Of a stretch of 5,188 bases of DNA, positions 1 through 4,877 are shown piece after piece. Position numbers and translations under genes: made by a program. This DNA comes from JAHEFX01 sp964614585. Its GTDB lineage: Bacteria; Actinomycetota; Acidimicrobiia; Spongiisociales; JAENVV01. Under the pieces are notes generated by a model. The model did no database searches. It saw only the letters and a program-made list of their open reading frames with translations, and was not told where the DNA came from. The stretch is from assembly GCA_964614585.1 (NCBI GenBank), contig CAZTLW010000150.1, positions 1-5,188 of the forward strand, written 5' to 3'. Position 1 is the stretch's first letter. Every line of letters starts with the position of its first letter.

Positions 1-2
1 GT

Positions 3-131
3 CTGGCGCGTCATCTCGCCGCTCTCTGGCACCGCCCCCCTCCCACCTCGTCGCCGGCGCTCCTCGGCGGGGCCCGTCCCCCCTCCGGGGGGACCTCTGC
101 TGCTGGCGCGTCGGTGACCCGCGGTCATCTC
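3..131. repeat. Short split direct repeat upstream of ftsK
   Basis: CTGGCGCGTC occurs at 3-12 and again at 103-112, exactly 100 bases apart. GTCATCTC occurs at 10-17, overlapping the first copy, and again at 124-131, where 11 bases separate it from the second CTGGCGCGTC. The left end of the window and the stretch just before ftsK therefore share about 15 bases, interrupted in the second copy. In DNA this GC-rich a 10-base match could be chance. I assign no function; a local duplication remnant or paired binding sites are possible. Confidence 0.25.
76..94. terminator. Strong GC hairpin, possible terminator of an upstream gene
   Basis: GTCCCCCC (76-83) and GGGGGGAC (87-94) form a perfect 8-bp stem around a TCC loop. 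No T-tract follows on either strand, so it is not a classical intrinsic terminator, although high-GC actinobacteria often have terminators without one. It lies 80 bases before the likely ftsK promoter, so it probably closes a gene outside the window rather than sitting in the ftsK leader. No gene end can be recognised to its left. Confidence 0.35.
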
Positions 132-174
132 TCGCGCGGTGCGCGCGAATCCACCCACTGCGCGGCGCCTCTGG

Positions 175-190
175 TACGGTGCGCGGCACA
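175..190 (+). promoter_or_regulatory. Probable -10 box of ftsK, near-leaderless start
   Basis: TACGGT (175-180), preceded by TGG, matches the TANNNT -10 pattern and ends nine bases before the ATG at 190. Transcription would start at about 187-190, leaving a leader of zero to three bases. No Shine-Dalgarno sequence lies in the gap, and no convincing -35 box is seen near 152-157. The same box type precedes three other genes here at a spacing of six, which strengthens the call, but the nine-base spacing is looser. Confidence 0.5.
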
Positions 191-2508
191 TGACCAAGCG
201 AGCCTCCTCCCGTTCAGGGGCGAAACGGGCGGGGCGGGGCTCCAAGAAGCAACAGTCACGGATCGGGTCGATGGGTGCCGCGCTGGCATCGATCCCCACC
301 CGCATCCGCCACCGGCTCGGCCGTCAGGCCGACGACGTGTGGGGTGTCATCCTGCTCGTCACGGCCGGTCTCCTCGGTCTCGCCTTCTTCGGGCTCTCGG
401 GTCCGATGGGACGTGGGCTCGTCCTCGGCCTCACCTTCCTCTTCGGGGCCTGGTCGGTCGTCGTGCCCTTCGTGCTGGCCGGCATCGGCGTCTCGCTCAT
501 CGTCGGCCGGACCCGACGGTCCCACGGTCGCATGGCCGCCGGGATCACGATCGCCTTCGTCGGCTGTCAGGCGCTCTACCACCACCTCACCGGCGGCCCG
601 GTGCCGTGGGAGATCATCCAGGGTGGCTTCGCCGACGCCGAGCCCGGCCTCATGGGCCTGCTCGACCTGGGCGGTGGCGTCGTGGGCTCGCTCGCCGCCT
701 TCCCCACGGCTCGCCTCCTGGGCACCTGGGGAGCGGCGCTCGTGCTGTCGGCTCTGACGATCACCGGGGTCCTGATCGCCGCCCACGTCTCGTTCCGGGA
801 GTTCGTCTTCGCCATCGGCGACCTGTGGAAGGGGCTGTCAGCCTGGATGCAGGGCCTCACCACCACCCGCCCGCCGGTCGTCGAACGTCGGCCCCACCAA
901 CCCGAGATCGTCGGGGCAGGGCCGTCCGACCAGGGGCCGGCGCCGACCTCTCGGCGCCCTGCGAAGCGGCGGGCCGTCGACGAGGACGTCGAGGTGCCCG
1001 ACTTCGTGGCCGCCGAGGACGACGAGGACTACGAGGACGAGCCCGTGCCGGTGGCGGTGGTCGACAGCGCCTACGAGCTGCCGCCGCTCGACCTGCTCGG
1101 CACCGGTGAGGGTGTGGTCCACAACCGGCGGTCCCTCGAGCAGACGGCCGACCAGCTCGCCGACACCCTCCGCCAGCACGGCGTCGATGCCGAGCTGACC
1201 AAGATCGTGCCGGGCCCGACGGTGACCCGCTACGAGATCGAACTCGCCGCCGGGGTGAAGGTCAACAAGGTCACGAACCTCGCCCACGACATCGCCTATG
1301 CCCTCGCCACCCCCGACGTCCGGCTGCTCGCCCCGATCCCGGGCAAGTCGGCGATCGGCGTCGAGGTGCCCAACCGGCAGCGCCGACTCGTCACGTTGGG
1401 TGACGTGCTCGGGTCCGAGGAGGCCGAGCGTGCCCAGCATCCGCTCTCGGTGGGACTCGGGATGGACATCTCGGGCAAACCGCTCATGCTCAACCTCTCC
1501 GAGCTGCCCCACGTGCTCATCGCGGGGGCCACCGGCGCCGGAAAGTCGTCGTGCATCAACTCGTTGGTGACGTCGCTGCTCATGCGCACCCACCCCGAGG
1601 ACGTGCGTCTGATCATGGTCGACCCCAAGCGAGTGGAGTTGGGTCAGTACAACGGGGTGCCGCACCTCCTCACCAAGGTCATCACCAACCCCCGCAAGGC
1701 GGCCGACGCCCTCAAGTGGGCCGTGGAGGAGATGGATCGCCGCTACGACCTGTTGGCCGACGGCGGCGTCCGCGACATCGTCGGCTACCGCCAGAAGCTC
1801 GACGCCGGCGAACTCGACCCCGACGGCTTCGACCGGTTCCCCTACCTCGTCGTGCTCATCGACGAGTTGAACGACCTCATGATGGTGGCGGGCCGGGAGG
1901 TGGAGGACTCGGTGGTCCGCATCGCCCAGATGGCCCGCGCCGTCGGCATCCATCTCGTGATCGCCACCCAGCGGCCGTCGGTCAACGTCATCACCGGTGT
2001 CATCAAGGCCAACGTGCCCTCACGGCTGGCGTTCTCGGTGGCGTCGCAGACCGACTCCCGGGTCATCATCGACTCGGCCGGAGCCGAGAAGCTCGTCGGC
2101 ATGGGTGACATGCTCGTCGTCACCGCCAAGGAGCCCCGTCCCCGCCGCATCCAGGGGTGCTGGGTGGAGGAGGACGAGATCCACGCGGTCGTCGACTGGG
2201 TGAAGGCCCAGAAGGAGGCCCGCTACGAGGACGCCATCATCGCCCAGGCGGCGGAGGCGGCCCGGGCGGCGTCGGCGGAGGAGGACGACGAGGACGAGGC
2301 ACTGGTCCGCCAGGCGATCGAGATCGTCGTCTCGAGCCAACTGGGTTCCACGTCGATGCTGCAGCGGAAGCTCCGCATCGGCTTCGCCCGGGCCGGCCGG
2401 GTGATGGACATCCTCGAGACCCGGGGCGTGGTGGGGCCGTCACTCGGCTCCAAGGCCCGAGAGGTGCTGTGGACGACCGACGACCTGATGGAGCACACCG
2501 ATGCGTGA
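190..2508 (+). CDS. ftsK: DNA translocase FtsK/SpoIIIE family
   Basis: Membrane-anchored, ATP-driven double-stranded DNA pump that moves chromosome ends through the closing division septum; in the family it acts as a hexamer. The protein has 772 residues, close to SpoIIIE and much shorter than E. coli FtsK. A basic N-terminus (1-30) precedes hydrophobic segments at about 51-71, 77-108 (probably two helices), 115-133 and 180-200. An acidic linker follows (about 230-290). The alpha domain is about 312-395. The motor has Walker A GATGAGKS at 446-453 (Lys452) and Walker B LVVLIDE at 553-559, then the family signature IATQRPSVNVITG. The C-terminal gamma winged helix is about 703-762 (LQRKLRIG, GSKAREVL), the module that reads polarity motifs in chromosomal DNA. 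Two otherwise conserved positions are Asn: N561 (DELND, usually DELAD) and N599 (PSVNV, usually PSVDV). An in-frame GTG at 139 would add 17 residues, but the likely promoter lies inside that extension, so ATG 190 is preferred. Confidence 0.97.
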   Translation: MTKRASSRSGAKRAGRGSKKQQSRIGSMGAALASIPTRIRHRLGRQADDVWGVILLVTAGLLGLAFFGLSGPMGRGLVLGLTFLFGAWSVVVPFVLAGIGVSLIVGRTRRSHGRMAAGITIAFVGCQALYHHLTGGPVPWEIIQGGFADAEPGLMGLLDLGGGVVGSLAAFPTARLLGTWGAALVLSALTITGVLIAAHVSFREFVFAIGDLWKGLSAWMQGLTTTRPPVVERRPHQPEIVGAGPSDQGPAPTSRRPAKRRAVDEDVEVPDFVAAEDDEDYEDEPVPVAVVDSAYELPPLDLLGTGEGVVHNRRSLEQTADQLADTLRQHGVDAELTKIVPGPTVTRYEIELAAGVKVNKVTNLAHDIAYALATPDVRLLAPIPGKSAIGVEVPNRQRRLVTLGDVLGSEEAERAQHPLSVGLGMDISGKPLMLNLSELPHVLIAGATGAGKSSCINSLVTSLLMRTHPEDVRLIMVDPKRVELGQYNGVPHLLTKVITNPRKAADALKWAVEEMDRRYDLLADGGVRDIVGYRQKLDAGELDPDGFDRFPYLVVLIDELNDLMMVAGREVEDSVVRIAQMARAVGIHLVIATQRPSVNVITGVIKANVPSRLAFSVASQTDSRVIIDSAGAEKLVGMGDMLVVTAKEPRPRRIQGCWVEEDEIHAVVDWVKAQKEARYEDAIIAQAAEAARAASAEEDDEDEALVRQAIEIVVSSQLGSTSMLQRKLRIGFARAGRVMDILETRGVVGPSLGSKAREVLWTTDDLMEHTDA
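2490..2493 (+). promoter_or_regulatory. Shine-Dalgarno of the 67-residue ORF
   Basis: GGAG at 2490-2493 lies seven bases before the ATG at 2501, inside the last codons of ftsK. It supports re-initiation at 2501 by ribosomes that finish ftsK, and it is one of only two clear Shine-Dalgarno sequences in the window. Confidence 0.5.
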
Positions 2509-2704
2509 CCCCCACACGATCCAGGCGATCCTGTTGTTCTTCGGCAGCCTGCGCGGACGCAGGCGCGACGAGTGGGACCTGCCCTTCGGCAGGCGGGACG
2601 GCCGACTGCGGTGGCGACGCCGGCTCCCCGCCCGGGTGCTGGCATTCCCGGTGGTGTCGCCGGAGCCCGAGGCGATGCCCTCCGAGGAGAGCACCGCAGC
2701 CTGA
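2501..2704 (+). CDS. Small Arg-rich protein of unknown function overlapping ftsK
   Basis: A 67-residue ORF whose ATG overlaps the ftsK stop by eight bases (ATGCGTGA), with GGAG seven bases upstream. It is therefore probably translationally coupled to ftsK. It looks coding: about 61 of 67 codons end in G or C, matching the known genes. A short hydrophobic stretch at residues 7-16 (IQAILLFFGS) is too short for a normal membrane helix but could be amphipathic. Residues 18-45 are Arg-rich with Asp and Trp (RGRRRDEW, RLRWRRR). The tail from about 53 is acidic and rich in Pro, Ser and Glu. There is no Cys pattern, signal peptide or known motif, and I do not recognise a family. The basic core could bind nucleic acid or acidic lipid, but that is a guess. 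Its stop at 2702-2704 lies one base before the -10 box of the next gene. The main alternative is a fortuitous open frame in a GC-rich spacer. Confidence 0.6.
   Translation: MRDPHTIQAILLFFGSLRGRRRDEWDLPFGRRDGRLRWRRRLPARVLAFPVVSPEPEAMPSEESTAA
2547..2593 (+). other. Two successive perfect hairpins just after the ftsK stop
   Basis: GCCTGCG (2547-2553) pairs with CGCAGGC (2558-2564) around CGGA. CCTGCC (2578-2583) pairs with GGCAGG (2588-2593) around CTTC. The 7-bp and 6-bp stems are 13 bases apart and lie 38-85 bases past the ftsK stop, inside the small ORF. They could attenuate transcription, protect the ftsK mRNA 3' end, or simply reflect Arg/Gly-rich GC codons. No T-tract follows. Confidence 0.3.
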
Positions 2705-2705
2705 G

Positions 2706-2718
2706 TAGCGTGGCCCCA
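2706..2718 (+). promoter_or_regulatory. Leaderless promoter of the molybdopterin oxidoreductase
   Basis: TAGCGT (2706-2711) matches TANNNT and is followed by exactly six bases (GGCCCC) and then the ATG at 2718. With normal -10 geometry, transcription would start on the A of the ATG, giving a leaderless mRNA. There is no Shine-Dalgarno sequence and no recognisable -35 box. The box begins one base after the stop of the preceding small ORF, so the gene probably has its own promoter even though it lies only 13 bases downstream. Confidence 0.65.
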
Positions 2719-3725
2719 TGGCCGGCCTCGAATTCGTCACCACCGATCCCCCGAATGCCGGGGTGCCCATGCGTCGATTCGACGGGCGCCCGTTCGGCCA
2801 GGGGGACGTCTTCCAGCGGAACAACTTCGAGCTGCCCGAAGGGGGCCCGACGTCGTTCGAGGTGGTCGTCGCAGGACGGTCGACCCGGACGGTGATGGTC
2901 TCGGACCTTCGAGGCATGGAGCAGGTGCAGGTGGGGATGATGCTGGAGTGCGCCGGCCATGCCCGCACCGGCATGGACCCGGTGCCCGAGGGCACCCCGT
3001 GGGGAATGGGCGCCGCTTCACCGCTGGTCGTCAGGGGCGTACCCCTCACGGCGGTGCTCGACGAACTGCCCGATGACGTGGTCGAGGTGGTCTTCACCGG
3101 GATCGACCACGGCGAGGTGCCCGAGGATGGCGAGGTCCACTACCAGTTCTCGCTGTCACGCGAGGAGGCGACCCAGCCCGGTCCACTGCTCGTGCTGGAG
3201 ATGAACGGGACCCCGCTCCGCATCGAGCGTGGCGGCCCCGTGCGCCTCGTGGTCCCCGGCCAGTACGCCATGAAGTCGGTGAAGTGGCTCACCCGCATCG
3301 AGGCGGTCACCGAGCCCTTCGAGGGTCACTTCGTCCGCAAGTACCGGTACTACGACGACACCCGGTTCGATGGGGTGGAGCCGGTCGGCCCGATGTTGGT
3401 GCGGGCGGTCGTCGCCTCGCCCCGGGCGGGGGAGGACGTGTCCGCCGGTCGCTTCGTCGCCAAGGGGATGGCGTGGACCGGGACGGGCGAGGTGGAGTCC
3501 GTCGACGTCTCGCCCGACGCGGGCGGCACGTGGACCCCGGCGTCACTGGAACGCCGGGAGGGCTCCGTGGTGTGGACGGCCGACGTGGACATCCCCCCGG
3601 GAGCAACCGAGGTCGTCGCCCGCGCCACCGACTCGGCCGGGAACGTCCAGCCCCTCGAGGCGCCCTGGAACCGAAACGGCTACGGCAACAACGCCGTCCA
3701 CCGGGTCCCCATCACCGGAGTCTGA
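2718..3725 (+). CDS. Sulfite-oxidase-family molybdopterin-dependent oxidoreductase
   Basis: 335 residues with the two-domain layout of the sulfite oxidase family. The molybdopterin-binding domain (about 30-205) carries RNNFELP, then ECAGHAR with Cys78 at the position of the Mo-ligating cysteine, PWGMGAAS, GVPLTAVL, EMNGTPL, and GGPVRLVVPGQYAMKSVKWL at 172-191. The C-terminal immunoglobulin-like Mo-co dimerisation domain (about 226-335) ends in the typical PWNRNGYGNN followed by a short strand. Family members carry out two-electron oxidation or reduction at a Mo centre (sulfite, sulfoxides, others); the substrate here cannot be read from sequence. There is no heme domain, no membrane segment and no twin-arginine signal, because the protein starts directly with MAGLEFVTTDPPN. 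It is therefore probably cytoplasmic, unlike many bacterial relatives. Where classical sulfite oxidases have His-Gly-x-Pro before the RVVVPG motif, this protein has R171-G-G-P. It has its own promoter, and no cofactor genes or cytochrome partner lie beside it. Confidence 0.9.
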   Translation: MAGLEFVTTDPPNAGVPMRRFDGRPFGQGDVFQRNNFELPEGGPTSFEVVVAGRSTRTVMVSDLRGMEQVQVGMMLECAGHARTGMDPVPEGTPWGMGAASPLVVRGVPLTAVLDELPDDVVEVVFTGIDHGEVPEDGEVHYQFSLSREEATQPGPLLVLEMNGTPLRIERGGPVRLVVPGQYAMKSVKWLTRIEAVTEPFEGHFVRKYRYYDDTRFDGVEPVGPMLVRAVVASPRAGEDVSAGRFVAKGMAWTGTGEVESVDVSPDAGGTWTPASLERREGSVVWTADVDIPPGATEVVARATDSAGNVQPLEAPWNRNGYGNNAVHRVPITGV

Positions 3726-3731
3726 CGCCTC

Positions 3732-3744
3732 CAACCCTGGGTTG
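3732..3744. repeat. Small palindrome after the oxidoreductase stop
   Basis: CAACCC-T-GGGTTG is a perfect inverted repeat of six bases around a single T, starting seven bases past the stop at 3725. It contains the beginning of the first tandem repeat copy. A one-base centre is too tight for an RNA loop, so it would melt to a smaller hairpin or act as a two-fold DNA site. Its function is not known. Confidence 0.35.
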
Positions 3745-3784
3745 TGAGCGTCGCCCAATGGCCGACCCAGGGTTGTGGGCGTCG
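3734..3784. repeat. Tandem imperfect 20-base repeat, period 31
   Basis: ACCCTGGGTTGTGAGCGTCG (3734-3753) and ACCCAGGGTTGTGGGCGTCG (3765-3784) match at 18 of 20 positions. The first copy's last ten bases, GTGAGCGTCG (3744-3753), are also the exact reverse complement of CGACGCTCAC at 3790-3799. The same arm therefore occurs twice in direct and once in inverted orientation within 66 bases. This is typical of small intergenic repeat elements or duplicated terminator arms. Whether it is dispersed in the genome cannot be seen here. Confidence 0.65.
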
Positions 3785-3799
3785 GAAACCGACGCTCAC
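3775..3799. terminator. Probable bidirectional terminator between convergent genes
   Basis: GTGGGCGTCGG (3775-3785) and CCGACGCTCAC (3789-3799) form an 11-bp stem around AAA. On the plus strand all eleven positions pair if one G-U is allowed (3778/3796); on the minus strand that pair becomes an A-C mismatch. It lies 49 bases past the plus-strand oxidoreductase stop and 10 bases past the minus-strand DUF2461 stop, a good place to end both transcripts. No T-tract follows on either side. Confidence 0.6.
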
Positions 3800-3809
3800 G
3801 GCCCTCGGT

Positions 3810-4487
3810 TCAGAACTCCACGCCGACGGCGTCGCAGAGGAACCCCATGAACGGGGTGGCGTGTCCGATCATCCCCACGTAGGTCGGCAGGAAGCCGTCG
3901 CTGGTCACCGTCGTCTCGTCGAGTGACGTCATGGCGACGAATGACCGGAGCTTCAGGTCCTCGATGAGGGGGTCGTCGGCGTCGTAGCCCTTGGGAGGCC
4001 GCTTCAACGGGTTGTGCGGGTCGACGGTGAAGACACCGTCCAGCGCCTCCTTGGCCGACACCCACCGATCGCGGTGCTCGTCGATGTGGGCCCGGATGGC
4101 GTACTGCACCTTGGTCTCGGGCGCCCAGAGGCCCACCCCGGCGAAGCAGTTGTCCGGTTCGAGGTGCAAGTAGTAGCCGGGGGCGTGGGCGTCCTTCGCT
4201 CGCTCGTGGCGGAAGTGGAGGGCGGCGTTCGTCTTGTACGGGGTCTTGTCGTTCGAGAACCGGGTGTCCCGGTGGATGCGGAACATGGAGCCGCCCTGCA
4301 CCCTGGGGATCGCCCGGAAGTGGGGTGAGATCTCGTGGAGCGGGCTGGCCATCGCCTCGATGAACTCGAGGCACGGTTCCTTGACGTCCGCCTCGTAGCG
4401 ATCCCGGTTCGCCTCGAACCAGTCGCGGGTGTTGTGGTGCGCCAACTCCTCCAGGAAGTCGAACAACTCGGTGCCGAAGAAACCCAT
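3810..4487 (-). CDS. DUF2461 / TIGR02453 family protein
   Basis: 225 residues, the usual size for this uncharacterised family. Signature blocks appear in the expected order: N-terminal FF and NTRDWFEANRDRYE (19-32); FRIHRDTRFSNDKTPYK (69-85), the most conserved block; GYYLHLEPDNCFAGVGLW (104-121); and a charged C-terminal half with KRPPKGYDADDP (162-173). There is no signal peptide or membrane segment, so it is probably cytoplasmic. The biochemical role of the family is not known to me and I assign none. The start at 4487 begins MGFFGTELFDFLEEL, the normal family beginning, and is fixed by a -10 box exactly six bases upstream. It follows the small membrane protein with a 14-base gap on the same strand but appears to have its own promoter. 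It converges with the molybdopterin oxidoreductase across an 84-base gap. Confidence 0.93.
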   Translation of the reverse strand: MGFFGTELFDFLEELAHHNTRDWFEANRDRYEADVKEPCLEFIEAMASPLHEISPHFRAIPRVQGGSMFRIHRDTRFSNDKTPYKTNAALHFRHERAKDAHAPGYYLHLEPDNCFAGVGLWAPETKVQYAIRAHIDEHRDRWVSAKEALDGVFTVDPHNPLKRPPKGYDADDPLIEDLKLRSFVAMTSLDETTVTSDGFLPTYVGMIGHATPFMGFLCDAVGVEF

Positions 4488-4499
4488 GGGTGCAACCTA
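4488..4499 (-). promoter_or_regulatory. Leaderless promoter of the DUF2461 gene
   Basis: On the minus strand TAGGTT (4499 to 4494) is followed by exactly six bases (GCACCC) and then the ATG at 4487. This is the TANNNT-N6-ATG layout expected for a leaderless transcript. There is no Shine-Dalgarno sequence and no obvious -35 box. The box lies two bases past the stop codon (4504 to 4502) of the upstream membrane-protein gene. Confidence 0.65.
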
Positions 4500-4501
4500 C
4501 G

Positions 4502-4762
4502 TCAGAAGAACACGGCCAATCCGGCGGCCACGGCGAGGATGAGCGGCCAGTCCCAGCCGCCGATCGGGATCCCCCGGGCCCGACGAGCCCCGAACCAGGC
4601 CGTCGCCGCGACCAGCAAGGGCCCCCACACCGGCACGATCGGGACGAAGAACCCGACGACGCCGAAGACGGCGGCGATGCCGGCGAGCCCGGCCAGGCTG
4701 TTCCAGAGCGCCCGACGCTCCGGTGGCAGCCGCTCGAAGGCCGGGAGGGTGTCATCGGGCAT
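4502..4762 (-). CDS. Small integral membrane protein, unknown function
   Basis: 86 residues. A polar, charged N-terminus (MPDDTLPAFERLPPERRALW) leads into hydrophobic stretches at about 22-40 and 41-57 (Gly/Ala/Val/Phe-rich, split by PIVPVWGP), then an Arg-rich turn (GARRARG, 58-64) and a last helix at about 71-86 running to the C-terminus. This gives two to three membrane passes; the Arg-rich loop would sit on the cytoplasmic side by the positive-inside rule. I do not recognise a family. The frame stays open to 5155 in the same direction, but that extension lies antisense to the fasciclin gene. ATG 4762 is supported by a -10 box exactly six bases upstream and by the charged-then-hydrophobic layout. 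DUF2461 follows 14 bases downstream; shared transcription is possible but not required. Confidence 0.75.
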   Translation of the reverse strand: MPDDTLPAFERLPPERRALWNSLAGLAGIAAVFGVVGFFVPIVPVWGPLLVAATAWFGARRARGIPIGGWDWPLILAVAAGLAVFF

Positions 4763-4774
4763 GGGGGAACGGTA
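4763..4774 (-). promoter_or_regulatory. Leaderless promoter of the small membrane protein
   Basis: On the minus strand TACCGT (4774 to 4769) is followed by exactly six bases (TCCCCC) and then the ATG at 4762. This is the third gene in the window with TANNNT-N6-ATG. No Shine-Dalgarno sequence is present. It lies at the left edge of the 115-base divergent gap shared with the fasciclin gene. Confidence 0.65.
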
Positions 4775-4838
4775 GGCGTCTGCCGATGCGAAGCCACCCG
4801 TCCATTCGGCCCTCGGCCTCGTATCCACCAGACCCCCG

Positions 4839-4853
4839 CCACCTGACCGGTGG
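4839..4853. other. Small inverted repeat in the divergent gap
   Basis: CCACC (4839-4843) and GGTGG (4849-4853) flank TGACC, 24 bases before the fasciclin start. The five-base arms could be an operator half-site pair or a small leader hairpin, but five GC pairs are easily chance here. No clear TANNNT box for the fasciclin gene is seen in 4775-4870. Confidence 0.2.
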
Positions 4854-4864
4854 GGACCCCCTGA

Positions 4865-4870
4865 AAGGAA
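4865..4870 (+). promoter_or_regulatory. Shine-Dalgarno of the fasciclin lipoprotein gene
   Basis: AAGGAA (4865-4870) lies seven bases before the ATG at 4878. It fixes the start and shows that this gene uses a normal leader, unlike the leaderless genes next to it. Confidence 0.7.
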
Positions 4871-4877
4871 CCAACCG

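Noticed and set aside
1..117. Open plus-strand frame from the left edge to TGA 115-117, as the tail of an upstream gene
   Set aside because: The translation (Arg/Pro-rich, ending PLLLARR) shows no recognisable family, and an 8-bp hairpin lies in it. It is too little to support a partial gene.
114..1109. 331-residue plus-strand frame overlapping ftsK
   Set aside because: Arg/Gly/His/Pro-rich translation out of frame with a clear FtsK. It is a frame shadow caused by high GC.
838..1953. 371-residue minus-strand frame
   Set aside because: Antisense to FtsK domains with unmistakable motifs. Its His/Val/Asp/Gly-rich translation mirrors codons of the opposite strand and shows no motif.
2157..2708. 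183-residue plus-strand frame spanning the ftsK end
   Set aside because: It overlaps the FtsK gamma domain out of frame, and its Gly/Arg-rich low-complexity translation fits a shadow. The 2501-2704 frame has better third-position GC, a Shine-Dalgarno and a normal overlap.
2764..2800. MRRFDGRPF near the oxidoreductase N-terminus as a twin-arginine signal
   Set aside because: The Arg pair is at residues 19-20 and is not followed by a hydrophobic core. The segment aligns with the start of the conserved molybdopterin domain instead.
2237..3097. 286-residue minus-strand frame (and the overlapping 2223-2960 frame)
   Set aside because: Both cover the ftsK end, the small ORF and the oxidoreductase start antisense. 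They are Ser/Arg/Pro/Thr-rich without domains and have no promoter or ribosome site at their starts.
4822..4827. TATCCA as a -10 box for the fasciclin gene
   Set aside because: It lacks the conserved final T of TANNNT and has no -35 partner, so it is too weak to list as a promoter.
3796..4842. 348-residue minus-strand frame
   Set aside because: Same strand but a different frame from DUF2461 and the membrane protein, both supported by motifs and -10 boxes. The translation is Arg/Gly/Pro-rich noise.
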